A stretch of 64,000 nt of DNA from assembly GCA_934438135.1 (NCBI GenBank), contig CAKSBP010000017.1, forward strand, positions 1 to 64,000, given 5' to 3'. This DNA is from an uncultured Clostridium sp. (GTDB lineage Bacteria > Bacillota > Clostridia > Lachnospirales > Lachnospiraceae). Below the pieces are notes generated by a model. The model worked only from the letters and a program-made list of their open reading frames with translations. It did not search any database and had not been told where the DNA came from. This document shows, in pieces, positions 42,791 to 51,889 of this stretch. Numbering within the stretch: position 1 is the first letter of the stretch; each line of letters starts with the position of its first letter. The position numbers were made by a program, and so were the translations under genes.

Positions 42791-43807
42791 TTAATTAAAT
42801 GTACGGTTCATAACCGAAATGATTGGTTTTAATTCGTTGCACAGTTCATCAAATAATGGGAATGTTAAGGACTGTGGTCCGTCGGATAATGCGTGGGCAG
42901 GATCTGGATGAGTTTCTACCATTAATCCGTCAGCACCAGCAGCAATAGCAGCTTTTGCAAGTGGTTTTACGTATTCGCGGACACCAGTTGCATGGCTTGG
43001 GTCAACGATAATTGGAAGATGGCTCTTTTCCTTGATAACAGGAACGGCACTGATATCCAGTGTATTTCTCGTTGCTGTTTCAAAAGTACGGATACCTCGT
43101 TCACATAATACAACGTTTGGGTTACCTTCTGCCATAATATATTCAGCAGCGTTTAACCATTCATCGACTGTAGCACTTAAACCACGTTTTAACAAGATTG
43201 GAAGGCCAGTTTTTCCAGCTTCTTTTAACAGATAGAAGTTCTGCATGTTTCTGGCACCGATTTGAAGCATATCAACGTATTTTACAGCAGCTTCAATGGC
43301 TTCTAAGCTGGTAACTTCACAAACGATGGAAAGACCGGTTTCGTCTTTGGCTTCTTTCATTAATTTTAAGCCTTCTTCTTCTAGACCTTGGAAAGAATAT
43401 GGGGAAGTTCTTGGTTTGTATGCACCACCACGTAAAATCTGGGCACCGGATTTTTTAATTGCTTTTGCTGTCTCCATTACCTGATTTTCATTCTCAACGG
43501 CACAAGGACCAGACATAATGACAATTTCCTTTCCACCGATTACGGTATTGCCTACTTTAATCTGACTGGATTCCGGATGAAACTTTCGGTTGGAAAGCTT
43601 GTAGCTTTCAGTAACTTCAACGACTTTTTCTACATCGTCAGCGATTTCTATATTTTTGTCTCTCAATTTCTGTTTATCTCCAATTACTCCAATGATAGTA
43701 ACCTCTTTACCACAGGAAACGTGAGTTTCCAGTCCACTGCTTTTAATCAGTTCTAAAACATTTTTTACAGATTCCTCTTTGGCATTTGGTTTCATTACTA
43801 TAATCAT
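42791..43807 (-). CDS. aroF: 3-Deoxy-7-phosphoheptulonate synthase
   Basis: This DAHP synthase catalyses the first step of the shikimate pathway from PEP and erythrose-4-phosphate. The 338-residue protein is the type I-beta form. An N-terminal ferredoxin-like regulatory domain (about 1-70, MIIVMKPNAKEESV) precedes the barrel with IMSGPCAVEN, RGGAYKPRTSPYSFQG and IVDPSHATG. I prefer ATG 43807 because GGGAG lies eight bases upstream, inside a longer frame from 43822. It is the first gene of the aromatic operon, with an elaborate operator-like region upstream. Confidence 0.93.
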   Translation of the reverse strand: MIIVMKPNAKEESVKNVLELIKSSGLETHVSCGKEVTIIGVIGDKQKLRDKNIEIADDVEKVVEVTESYKLSNRKFHPESSQIKVGNTVIGGKEIVIMSGPCAVENENQVMETAKAIKKSGAQILRGGAYKPRTSPYSFQGLEEEGLKLMKEAKDETGLSIVCEVTSLEAIEAAVKYVDMLQIGARNMQNFYLLKEAGKTGLPILLKRGLSATVDEWLNAAEYIMAEGNPNVVLCERGIRTFETATRNTLDISAVPVIKEKSHLPIIVDPSHATGVREYVKPLAKAAIAAGADGLMVETHPDPAHALSDGPQSLTFPLFDELCNELKPIISVMNRTFN

Positions 43808-43940
43808 AATATTATCTCCCATCTCTCATTTATTTTATCCACTAAAATCTTATTTAACAATGGAATATATTAACAAAATTATGTATTCCCGTTTAAACGG
43901 CATCTGCCGTTCCACAAATCAGCCGGCCAGCTCTTTTATG

Positions 43941-44008
43941 ATTTAAAGTTTAACACTATAAAATGAGAATGTCAATACTTTAAAGCGTAAAAGTTTAACG
44001 CTTTAAAG
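43941..44008 (-). promoter_or_regulatory. Promoter and operator-like repeats of the aroF-tyrA-aroA operon
   Basis: On the reverse strand TTGACA (43970-43975) and TAAACT (43947-43952) are 17 bp apart. Just upstream lies a perfect 11-bp inverted repeat, CTTTAAAGCGT (43978-43988) and ACGCTTTAAAG (43998-44008), with a 9-nt centre. The AAAGTTTAAC core of that centre (43990-43999) recurs over the -10 box (43945-43954). This looks like a two-site operator for an unidentified repressor, presumably aromatic-amino-acid responsive. The remaining leader has an AACGGCA/TGCCGTT hairpin. Confidence 0.65.
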
Positions 44009-44145
44009 CAAAATAATAGAAATGTCTGAAAAATGCATGTCCAGAACAGGAAATAGCAGTCGTAAAAGTGAGGCTGTCTGAGTAAACTTATAATAGCAAT
44101 GGATTTACAGTCTGACCAGATTGAAACTGTCATGTATCTTATGTA

Positions 44146-46242
44146 ATGGAGGTGCTTATTATCGTATCGTTTAAAAGCAGAAACATTCGTAATATTGTAA
44201 TTCTGGGACATGGAAGCAGTGGAAAGACTACCCTTACTGAGGCATGTGCCTATGTAACAGGCGTAGTAAGCCGGCTTGGAAAAACAGAGGACGGAAATAC
44301 ACTCAGTGATTTTGATAAGGAAGAAATACGAAGGGGATTTTCCATAAACATGTCACTGGTTCCGGTTATTCAGGATGAAGTAAAGCTGAATCTTTTGGAT
44401 ACTCCTGGTTATTTTGATTTTGTGGGAGAAACCGTGGAAGCGCTGGAGGCAGCTGATGCAGCAGTAATTGTTATTTCTGGAAAAAGGGGTGTGGAAGCAG
44501 GCACATTAAAAGCATGGGAATACTGCGAGAAAAAGCAGATTCCAAGAATTTTTTTTGTGACGGATTTAGACGATGGGAATGCAGACTTTGAAGCAGTAGT
44601 GGAAAAGTTAACAGAATATTATGGAGAAAAGGTAATTCCATTTCAAGTGCCTCTTCGAGAGGAGGATGCCTTTTGGGGATATGTGGAACTGATAAGTATG
44701 CAGGGACGAAAGTTTCAGAAAAATCAAGAGGAAGTGGATTGTGAAATTCCAGAGAAGCTAAAAGAGATGGCAGAGACTTATCGATTAAAGATTTTAGAAA
44801 ACGTTGCGGAAAGCAATGAGGAACTGTTGGAAAAATATTTTGATGGAGTAGCATTTTCTAAAGAGGAAATGAGTACGGCAATAAAAGAAAGTATCAGTAA
44901 GCTGGATTTGGTTCCAGTTTTCCTTGGAGCGGGGCTTAAGGCACAGGGAATTACAGAATTATTAAAGGCCGCTGTCGAATATTTCCCATCACCTGAAGGA
45001 AAAGTTCATATGGCGGTTAATAGCAAGGAACAGGAAGAGATGGAAGTGATTTGTAGAGACGATGCCCCAGTTTCTGTACAGGTATTTAAAACTATTGCTG
45101 ATCCATTTATCGGAAAGTATTCGCTGTTTCGTGTTATGTCGGGAATTTTACGGCCAGATGTAGTACTTTATAATCGGAATACAGAAAAAGAGGAGCGGGT
45201 GAATCGTTTTTTTATTCTATCAGGAAAAGAACAGCAGGAAGTAAACTGCCTGTTTGCAGGAGATATCGGTGCCTTTCAGAAATTAGCTGCAACTGCAACT
45301 TTTGATACGTTATCCGTAAAAGAATTTCCTGTTTTATATCCACGTCCAGAACTCCCGGTTCCTTATACCTATATTCGTTACAAAGCAGAGAAAAAAGGGG
45401 AGGATGAGAAAATTTCCCAGGCGTTATCTAAACTTCTGGATGAAGACTTGACTCTGAAAACGAAGCAGGATGCTATGAATCATCAATCGCTTCTATATGG
45501 AATGGGAGATCTGCACATTGAAACTGCTTTGTCAAAGCTTCTTAATCGATACAAAGTAGAAATCGCAGCACTGGAGCCAAAAGTTCCTTATATGGAAACA
45601 ATTACTGGTTTGGCAAAGGTACAGGGAAAATACAAGAAACAGTCTGGAGGACATGGGCAGTATGGGGATGTACATATGGAATTTACGGCGACGGGGGATT
45701 ATGCTGTACCCTATGTATTTGAAGAGAAAATTTTTGGAGGAGCTGTGCCGAAAAATTATTTTCCAGCAGTAGAAAAAGGAATTGCAGAAAGTGTGAAAAG
45801 CGGACTTTTGGCAGGATTTCCAGTGGTTGGAGTCAAGGCAGTGTTAGTGGATGGTTCCTATCATCCAGTAGATTCTTCCGAACTGGCATTTAAAATGGCA
45901 GCGATTATGGCATTTAAACAGGCATTTATAGAAGCAAAGCCGGTTTTGCTGGAACCGATTGTAGAAATGCATACGATAATTCCGAATCGGTATAGCAGTG
46001 ATATTTTGGGGGATTTTAACAAACGTCGCGGAAGAGTACTTGGCATGAATCCGATTTCCAAGGAGAAAAAGGAGATAATCTGCGAGCTTCCATTAGAAGA
46101 AACATTTGGATACAGCACAACGCTTCGTTCTATGACGGCGGGACTTGGAGAATACCGTTATGACGTAGTGCGCTACGAACAGACATCTCCTTTTATACAG
46201 GAAAAGATTATTAAGAAATACAAAGAAATGCAGGAAAAATAA
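44146..46242 (+). CDS. EF-G-like translation factor GTPase
   Basis: The 698-residue protein follows the EF-G layout: G domain with GHGSSGKTT and LDTPGYFDF, a beta-barrel domain and C-terminal domains III-V (AKVQGKYKKQSGGHGQYGD, then LGDFNKRRGRVLGM). It resembles the second EF-G type of clostridia and not the main FusA. The G4 motif, normally NKxD, reads TDLD. The ATG at 44146 overlaps the only ribosome-binding site (GGAGGTG), so translation may instead begin at ATT 44158 or ATC 44161, which would match family N-termini. The role in translation or ribosome rescue is unproved. Confidence 0.85.
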   Translation: MEVLIIVSFKSRNIRNIVILGHGSSGKTTLTEACAYVTGVVSRLGKTEDGNTLSDFDKEEIRRGFSINMSLVPVIQDEVKLNLLDTPGYFDFVGETVEALEAADAAVIVISGKRGVEAGTLKAWEYCEKKQIPRIFFVTDLDDGNADFEAVVEKLTEYYGEKVIPFQVPLREEDAFWGYVELISMQGRKFQKNQEEVDCEIPEKLKEMAETYRLKILENVAESNEELLEKYFDGVAFSKEEMSTAIKESISKLDLVPVFLGAGLKAQGITELLKAAVEYFPSPEGKVHMAVNSKEQEEMEVICRDDAPVSVQVFKTIADPFIGKYSLFRVMSGILRPDVVLYNRNTEKEERVNRFFILSGKEQQEVNCLFAGDIGAFQKLAATATFDTLSVKEFPVLYPRPELPVPYTYIRYKAEKKGEDEKISQALSKLLDEDLTLKTKQDAMNHQSLLYGMGDLHIETALSKLLNRYKVEIAALEPKVPYMETITGLAKVQGKYKKQSGGHGQYGDVHMEFTATGDYAVPYVFEEKIFGGAVPKNYFPAVEKGIAESVKSGLLAGFPVVGVKAVLVDGSYHPVDSSELAFKMAAIMAFKQAFIEAKPVLLEPIVEMHTIIPNRYSSDILGDFNKRRGRVLGMNPISKEKKEIICELPLEETFGYSTTLRSMTAGLGEYRYDVVRYEQTSPFIQEKIIKKYKEMQEK

Positions 46243-46392
46243 AAAAGGATGAAAGATTTCAGTTGAAAGGCTGACAAAAATAGAATACAATGAGTCTGGC
46301 AGGGCTGGTGCGACGAGAAGACGAAGAAAAGGCCAACAGATTTTGCGGATAAACCGGTCCTGTCATTTTTCTATTAATTCTATTAAAATCGG

Positions 46393-46416
46393 AGTGTTAA
46401 AAGAACACTTTTTCTA
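46393..46416 (+). terminator. Small terminator before hydF
   Basis: AGTGTT and AACACT form a short stem with a 5-nt loop, followed by TTTTCTATTT. It probably ends the EF-G-like transcript. The rest of the 200-nt gap before hydF shows no gene. Confidence 0.5.
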
Positions 46417-46443
46417 TTTAATTTATGAAGAGAGAGGCGCTTT

Positions 46444-47685
46444 ATGGGACTAAATGATACACCGAAGAGTGAACGAGTACATATTGCTGTATTTGGAAAG
46501 AGAAATGCAGGAAAATCCAGTCTGATTAACAGTATTACAGGGCAGAACCTGTCGATTGTATCGGACGTATTAGGGACAACTACAGATCCGGTTTATAAAG
46601 CAATGGAGCTTCTTCCGTTGGGACCGGTCATGATGATTGATACCCCAGGGCTTGATGATGTGGGAAAACTAGGAGGCATGCGTGTTGGAAAAGCTATGTC
46701 CGTACTTAATAAATCGGATATTGCAGTATTAGTATTGGATGCACAAGAAACGCAGAAAAAAGAAATTGGATTTGCTTTTGAAAAAGAATTATACGATCGG
46801 ATTCAGAAAAAAGGAATTCCATGTGTTCTTGTTATAAATAAAATAGATTTGGTTTCGGATTGGGAGGTACAGAAAGAAACCACAGAGGCAGAACTGAAAA
46901 AACAGTTTGCGGGCTGTGAAGTGATTTCTGTCAGTGCTGAAACGAAGAAGCAGATTTTTGAATTAAAAGAGCTTCTGGGAAAACAAGTTCCAACCGATGA
47001 TACAAAATTAAAAATTGTAGGGGATCTGCTGGAGCCGGGAGATTTTGTTGTACTGGTTGTACCGATTGATTCGGCAGCACCAAAGGGAAGATTAATCCTG
47101 CCGCAGCAGCAGACCATACGGGATATCCTGGAAGCAGGAGCTGTTTCTATTGTAACCAGAGAGACCGAACTGGTGCAGACATTAGAAGGGCTTGGAAAAA
47201 AACCGAAGCTTGTCATTACGGATTCTCAGGCATTTAAGCAGGTATCCAAAGATACTCCGGATGACATTCTGTTAACGTCATTTTCCATTTTGTTCTCTCG
47301 CTTTAAAGGGGACTTGAAATTACAGGTAGAAGGTGCAAAAGCAGTTGAAAATCTGAAGGACGGAGACAGGATTCTGATGGCAGAGGGGTGTACCCATCAC
47401 AGACAGTGTGGCGATATTGGTACAGTAAAGCTTCCAAGCTGGATTCGGAAGTACACAAAGAAAGAACTTATATTTGAAACAAGCAGTGGAACAGAGTATC
47501 CGGAAGATTTAAGCAGATATGCCATGGTGGTTCATTGTGGCGGTTGTATGCTTAATAAGCGGGAAATGCAGTTTCGTTTGAAGGAGGCACAGGCCCAGGG
47601 GATTCCGATTGTCAATTATGGTGTAATGATTGCTTACTTGAATGGAATTCTTAAAAGGAGTCTGGAACCATTTGAGAAAATGTAA
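46444..47685 (+). CDS. hydF: [FeFe]-hydrogenase H-cluster maturation GTPase HydF
   Basis: HydF is the scaffold on which HydE and HydG build the 2Fe part of the hydrogenase H-cluster. The 413-residue protein has an N-terminal GTPase domain (GKRNAGKSSL, DTPG, NKID), a central dimerisation domain and a C-terminal cluster-binding domain with CTHHRQC and VVHCGGC, the CxH...HCxxC pattern of the family. hydE and hydG are not in the window. AGAGAGG precedes the start. Its presence points to hydrogen-producing fermentation. Confidence 0.94.
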   Translation: MGLNDTPKSERVHIAVFGKRNAGKSSLINSITGQNLSIVSDVLGTTTDPVYKAMELLPLGPVMMIDTPGLDDVGKLGGMRVGKAMSVLNKSDIAVLVLDAQETQKKEIGFAFEKELYDRIQKKGIPCVLVINKIDLVSDWEVQKETTEAELKKQFAGCEVISVSAETKKQIFELKELLGKQVPTDDTKLKIVGDLLEPGDFVVLVVPIDSAAPKGRLILPQQQTIRDILEAGAVSIVTRETELVQTLEGLGKKPKLVITDSQAFKQVSKDTPDDILLTSFSILFSRFKGDLKLQVEGAKAVENLKDGDRILMAEGCTHHRQCGDIGTVKLPSWIRKYTKKELIFETSSGTEYPEDLSRYAMVVHCGGCMLNKREMQFRLKEAQAQGIPIVNYGVMIAYLNGILKRSLEPFEKM

Positions 47686-47793
47686 AATAAGAATCAAAAA
47701 GGCTGTTTCTGGGACATGATTTTAAGTATCTGTATTCTAAAATGTATGATATGTTATAATAGTGAAGACGAGAAAAATGTGGAGGCGTAAAGT

Positions 47794-49314
47794 ATGATAG
47801 AAGAAGCATTATGCAGACTGGTACAGTATGGTGTGAAAACAGAGCTGATGGAAGCAGCAGATAAAATTTATATAAAAAACCGTTTACTGGAATTATTAGG
47901 ACTGGAAGATATAGATGAAGAGGTAGAGAAATCAGTGAAAGAGGAGACAAAAGAGGAATTAAGAGAAAAACTTCCGGAAATCCTGAAGGTTCTGACAGAC
48001 TTTGCCGTAGAAACAGGCATTATGAAAGAAGACAGTCCGACTTATCGTGACTTATTTGATACCCGAATTATGGGTATGCTGGTGCCAAGACCAAGTGAGG
48101 TAATTCGGAAATTTTCTTCTTATTATAAAGAATCTCCCAAAAAGGCAACGGATTTCTTTTATAAATTCAGTCAGGATAGCAATTATATTCGAAGAGATCG
48201 GATTAGAAGAGATGAAAAATGGATTGCTAAAACCGCATATGGCGATTTAGATATCACCATTAATCTTTCTAAGCCGGAAAAGGATCCAAGAGCTATTGCA
48301 GCAGCAAGAAAAGCATCCCAGACAGCATATCCCAAATGTCAGCTTTGCATCCAGAATGAAGGTTATGCAGGGCGTGTCAATCATCCAGCGAGACAGAATC
48401 ACCGTATTATTCCAATAACGATTGATGGCGGACAATGGGGGTTCCAGTATTCACCTTATGTATATTATAATGAACACTGTATCGTAATGAACAGTAAACA
48501 TGTTCCGATGGAAATCAATCATGCTACCTTTGTAAAGCTGTTTGATTTTGTAAAACAATTCCCACATTATTTTGTTGGTTCTAATGCAGATCTTCTAATT
48601 GTGGGCGGTTCTATTTTGAGCCATGATCATTTCCAGGGTGGTAACTATGAGTTTGCTATGGCGAAAGCACCAGTAGAAACAGAATTTATTGTAACAGGAT
48701 TTGAAAATGTTCAGGCTGGTATTGTAAAATGGCCGATGTCTGTTATTCGTTTGTCCGGCGAGGATACGCAAGAACTGATTGCACTTGCTGATAAGATTCT
48801 GAAAACATGGCGTAGTTATACAGATGAGGAAGCCTTTGTTTATGCAAAGACAGATGGGAAAGTACATAATACCATTACCCCAATCGCAAGAAAACGAAAT
48901 GGAAAGTACGAATTGGATTTGGTACTTCGTAATAATATTACAACAAAGGAGCATCCGCTTGGCGTGTATCATCCACATGAAACACTGCATCATATCAAGA
49001 AGGAAAATATCGGTCTGATTGAAGTGATGGGACTGGCTGTATTACCATCCCGTTTAAAAGGAGAAATGGCGCAGTTAGAAGAAGCGGTTCTTACTGGAAA
49101 AGACTTAAGACAGGATGAAGTACTTTCCAAACATGCCGATTGGATCGATGAAGTGCTTCCAAAGTACGACAAGGTAACGGCAGAAAATATTCATGGAATT
49201 ATTCAGAAGGAAATTGGAATTGTATTCTCGAAAGTATTGGAGGATGCTGGGGTTTATAAGAGGACAGAAGAAGGAAAGGCAGCGTTTTTGCGATTTGTGA
49301 AATCACTAGGATAA
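47794..49314 (+). CDS. galT: UDP-glucose-hexose-1-phosphate uridylyltransferase (class II)
   Basis: GalT exchanges galactose-1-phosphate with UDP-glucose in the Leloir pathway. The 506-residue length and N-terminal helical region mark the Firmicute class II GalT. Visible features are CQLCIQNEGYAGRVNHPARQN near residue 185, a YYNEHCIVMN segment and the catalytic-region SHDHFQGG with its His residues. It stands apart from galKE at 21-23 kb and has its own ribosome-binding site, TGGAGG. A strong terminator follows. Confidence 0.93.
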   Translation: MIEEALCRLVQYGVKTELMEAADKIYIKNRLLELLGLEDIDEEVEKSVKEETKEELREKLPEILKVLTDFAVETGIMKEDSPTYRDLFDTRIMGMLVPRPSEVIRKFSSYYKESPKKATDFFYKFSQDSNYIRRDRIRRDEKWIAKTAYGDLDITINLSKPEKDPRAIAAARKASQTAYPKCQLCIQNEGYAGRVNHPARQNHRIIPITIDGGQWGFQYSPYVYYNEHCIVMNSKHVPMEINHATFVKLFDFVKQFPHYFVGSNADLLIVGGSILSHDHFQGGNYEFAMAKAPVETEFIVTGFENVQAGIVKWPMSVIRLSGEDTQELIALADKILKTWRSYTDEEAFVYAKTDGKVHNTITPIARKRNGKYELDLVLRNNITTKEHPLGVYHPHETLHHIKKENIGLIEVMGLAVLPSRLKGEMAQLEEAVLTGKDLRQDEVLSKHADWIDEVLPKYDKVTAENIHGIIQKEIGIVFSKVLEDAGVYKRTEEGKAAFLRFVKSLG

Positions 49315-49401
49315 GGAGATGAATTGTTAGCGGTGTTGGTATAGTACTGCTTTTTGGTAAAGAAAGATAAAAAATATATTGTTGTATATGATGCACATAG
49401 A

Positions 49402-49451
49402 TAAAAAACTATCTCCAGCCGTCATAAGAGAGTTGGAGATAGTTTTTTTAT
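49402..49451. terminator. Bidirectional terminator between galT and the lysozyme gene
   Basis: AAAACTATCTCCA and TGGAGATAGTTTT form a perfect 13-bp stem with T runs on both strands. Confidence 0.85.
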
Positions 49452-49478
49452 TGTATTTAATAAAAAGACGCTTAATAA

Positions 49479-50417
49479 TTAAACTAAGTTGTTATACCAG
49501 TAAGTTGCCTGATTACCTCTTGTAGCATCCTGAGAAGAGTTTGCAGGTCTTTCATAGTTGTGTAAAAATGCACATGCAAGATAGTAAGCAGACTGTGTAG
49601 ATTTTGTAAAGTTCTTGAAGCTTAAGTTATAAGAAGAAGTTGGATAGTATTGTTCGCCGGCACTTACTTCATATAAGATACGTTTTAACTGGCTGTCCAT
49701 ATTGGCAGCAGTATATCCCTTGCTGCTTGCCCAGTTCAGGTATTTTGTAGCAGGAGTCCACTGTACTAAACCAAAGCCGCCGCTTGTATTTCCGGATTTT
49801 AAACTCTGCCAGATACCTGGGTTAATGGTACTTTCTGTCTGCATGTTTCCTAACATACCGCAGACAGCATTTTTTGTCCAGCCTTGTCCACGTAAGTAGT
49901 CAAGAATGTACTGTGCATTTACTTTCATCTGGCTTATAGATAAGTAGCTGTTGCTGCAATATAAACCAGAAGGAGTAGGAGTCGTAGTACTTCCAGTTGG
50001 ATATGTACTATATCCAAATAAATACTGCCAGGAAGTTGGTCCAATAATTCCGTCAGCGGAGATGCCCATTTTTGACTGGAATGTTTTTGCAGTGCTGGCT
50101 GAACCACTGCCGAAAGCACCGTCAACGGAGATGCTTTCGAATTTGCTTAATAAATACTGAGCAGCTCTTGCTGCGTAGTTGCTGACGCCATTTTGTACTG
50201 TAGCAACCATTGCAGAAAGAGTACCTTTACCTGCAATTCCGTCAGCAGAAAGTCCTTTTGCGGACTGGAAATTTGTAACTGCTGTTTTTGTGCCTGATCC
50301 AAAACTTCCGTCGATTGAAACAGAATATCCATGATATACGAGTAAACACTGTAATGCATAAACATTTTTTCCTGAATTGCCAGATTGTAAATTTGGCCAT
50401 GATGGTGTAGCTGCCAT
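49479..50417 (-). CDS. Peptidoglycan-binding and phage-tail-lysozyme-like protein
   Basis: The 312-residue protein has two PG_binding_1-type repeats (about 10-70, YSVSIDGSFGSGTKTAV, and 80-137, ESISVDGAFGSG) followed by a phage tail lysozyme-like domain (about 160-312). The latter includes MLGNMQTESTINP with a likely catalytic Glu and GGFGLVQWTPATKY. It would cleave the peptidoglycan glycan strand. No signal peptide is visible, so release would need a holin, lysis or a non-classical route, as with phage endolysins. It is a lone gene with no other phage gene nearby. Confidence 0.8.
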   Translation of the reverse strand: MAATPSWPNLQSGNSGKNVYALQCLLVYHGYSVSIDGSFGSGTKTAVTNFQSAKGLSADGIAGKGTLSAMVATVQNGVSNYAARAAQYLLSKFESISVDGAFGSGSASTAKTFQSKMGISADGIIGPTSWQYLFGYSTYPTGSTTTPTPSGLYCSNSYLSISQMKVNAQYILDYLRGQGWTKNAVCGMLGNMQTESTINPGIWQSLKSGNTSGGFGLVQWTPATKYLNWASSKGYTAANMDSQLKRILYEVSAGEQYYPTSSYNLSFKNFTKSTQSAYYLACAFLHNYERPANSSQDATRGNQATYWYNNLV

Positions 50418-50633
50418 AATAATTACCTACTTTCTATTTGTTTTTTAGAAATACTTTTTATCCTGCGCGCTGTTTAATAAGTATTTACACAAATAGAAAA
50501 AGGAAGATTTTGAAGGATTGTAAACAAGAAATGGTTATTTTGGAAAAAGAAGTTGAAGATATAGTAATAGAAGATGATAAAAAGTTCTTTTTAATATGAA
50601 ATCTTTGCTAAAACCGACTTTCTTATGAATGCC

Positions 50634-50662
50634 TTGACTAACCCCACATATTAAATTATAAT
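50634..50662 (+). promoter_or_regulatory. Promoter of the yicC-remA-gmk-rpoZ operon
   Basis: TTGACT (50634-50639) and TATAAT (50657-50662) are 17 bp apart, a near-consensus promoter. The rest of the 310-nt gap between the lysozyme gene and yicC shows only the reverse gene's leader and no further gene. Confidence 0.75.
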
Positions 50663-50727
50663 AATACGGTATGTAAAAAAGTATGGATAAACCAGAAGAA
50701 AAGAAGAAGAGAAAAGAGCGTGTGAAA

Positions 50728-51606
50728 ATGGTAAGAAGCATGACTGGCTTTGGCAGATGCGAGGCTGTAACAAAAGAAAGAAAAATCGTCGTTGAAATGA
50801 AAGCGGTAAATCATCGTTACTGTGATTTATCTATTAAGCTGCCAAAAAAGTTTAATTCATTTGAAGCTGCTATCCGTAACATTTTAAAAGAATATGTTGT
50901 TCGTGGCAAGGTAGATGTTTTCATTACATATGAAGATTATACTGAAGCCTTTGAATGTGTAAAATATAATGAACAACTTGCAAAAGAATACTATAATAAT
51001 CTGATGAAGATAGCAGATACCTTTCATTTGAAAAATGATGTCAGTATTCAGCTTTTGTCAAAATTTCCAGATGTGCTGACACTGGAAGAACAGTCTGTAG
51101 ATGAAACACAGGTTTGGGAACAGATAGAAGAGGTAGTTCGGCAGGCTGCTAAGAATTTCCTAGATGCGAGAGAAAAAGAAGGAATGCATCTGAAAAAGGA
51201 TATTACTGAGAAATTAAATGAAATGCTTGGACTTGTGGATACAATCGAATCCCGTTCTCCAAGTGTAGTAGAAGAATATCGTCAGAAGATTACAAAGAAG
51301 GCAGAAGACCTTCTTAGTGATACAAAAGTGGAAGAAAGCATTCTTGCTACAGAGATTATTCTGTTTGCAGATAAAATTTGTGTAGATGAAGAAACAGTAA
51401 GACTGAAAAGCCATATTGCCGGAATGCTGGATGCACTGGAAAAAGATGAAAGCATTGGTCGTAAGTTAGATTTTATTGCTCAGGAGATGAACCGTGAAGC
51501 AAATACGATTTTATCCAAAGCTTCCGATTTAGAGATTTCTAATATCGCGATTGATTTAAAAACCGGTATTGAAAAAATCAGGGAGCAGATTCAAAATATA
51601 GAATAG
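50728..51606 (+). CDS. yicC: YicC-family endoribonuclease-like protein
   Basis: The 292-residue protein begins with the hallmark VRSMTGFGR and has the VEMKAVNHRYCD segment; the C-terminal DUF1732 part carries DFIAQEMNREANTILSKA. E. coli YicC is an endoribonuclease involved in small-RNA turnover. I chose ATG 50728 to match the conserved N-terminus; an ATG 15 codons upstream is in frame. It leads the conserved clostridial order yicC-remA-gmk-rpoZ, with the next start only about 17 nt on. Confidence 0.92.
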   Translation: MVRSMTGFGRCEAVTKERKIVVEMKAVNHRYCDLSIKLPKKFNSFEAAIRNILKEYVVRGKVDVFITYEDYTEAFECVKYNEQLAKEYYNNLMKIADTFHLKNDVSIQLLSKFPDVLTLEEQSVDETQVWEQIEEVVRQAAKNFLDAREKEGMHLKKDITEKLNEMLGLVDTIESRSPSVVEEYRQKITKKAEDLLSDTKVEESILATEIILFADKICVDEETVRLKSHIAGMLDALEKDESIGRKLDFIAQEMNREANTILSKASDLEISNIAIDLKTGIEKIREQIQNIE

Positions 51607-51622
51607 GGGCGTGAAGCCGATT

Positions 51623-51889
51623 ATGAACTGTATGGTGAATATCGGATATGGTAACGTTGTAAATGCAAATAAAATAATCGCAATGATTAGTCCAGATGCT
51701 GCTCCGGTCAAGCGAATGATTCAGACGGCGAAGGATAATGGCACGGCAGTGGATGGAACCTGTGGCAGAAAGACAAAAGCAGTTCTCGTCATGGAGAATG
51801 GAATGATTGTACTTTCCGCACTTCTTCCAGAAACCATTAAGAGCCGTGTGAATAGCGATGCAGGTAAGGGTGAAGAATATGAAACATAG
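51623..51889 (+). CDS. remA: RemA/DUF370-family DNA-binding regulator
   Basis: The 88-residue product matches RemA: VNIGYGNVVNANKIIAMISP at the N-terminus, then SAPVKR-like and DGTCGRKTKAVL segments. In Bacillus RemA forms ring-shaped oligomers and activates biofilm-matrix genes; in clostridia the target is unknown. The start could be ATG 51623 or ATG 51632, since no clear ribosome-binding site decides. Its end overlaps the gmk start by 11 nt, so the two are translationally linked. Confidence 0.88.
   Translation: MNCMVNIGYGNVVNANKIIAMISPDAAPVKRMIQTAKDNGTAVDGTCGRKTKAVLVMENGMIVLSALLPETIKSRVNSDAGKGEEYET

Noticed and set aside
50683..50727. Longer start for yicC at 50683
   Set aside because: The added residues are a Lys/Glu-rich tail not seen in the family, which starts at VRSMTGFGR, and no ribosome-binding site precedes it.
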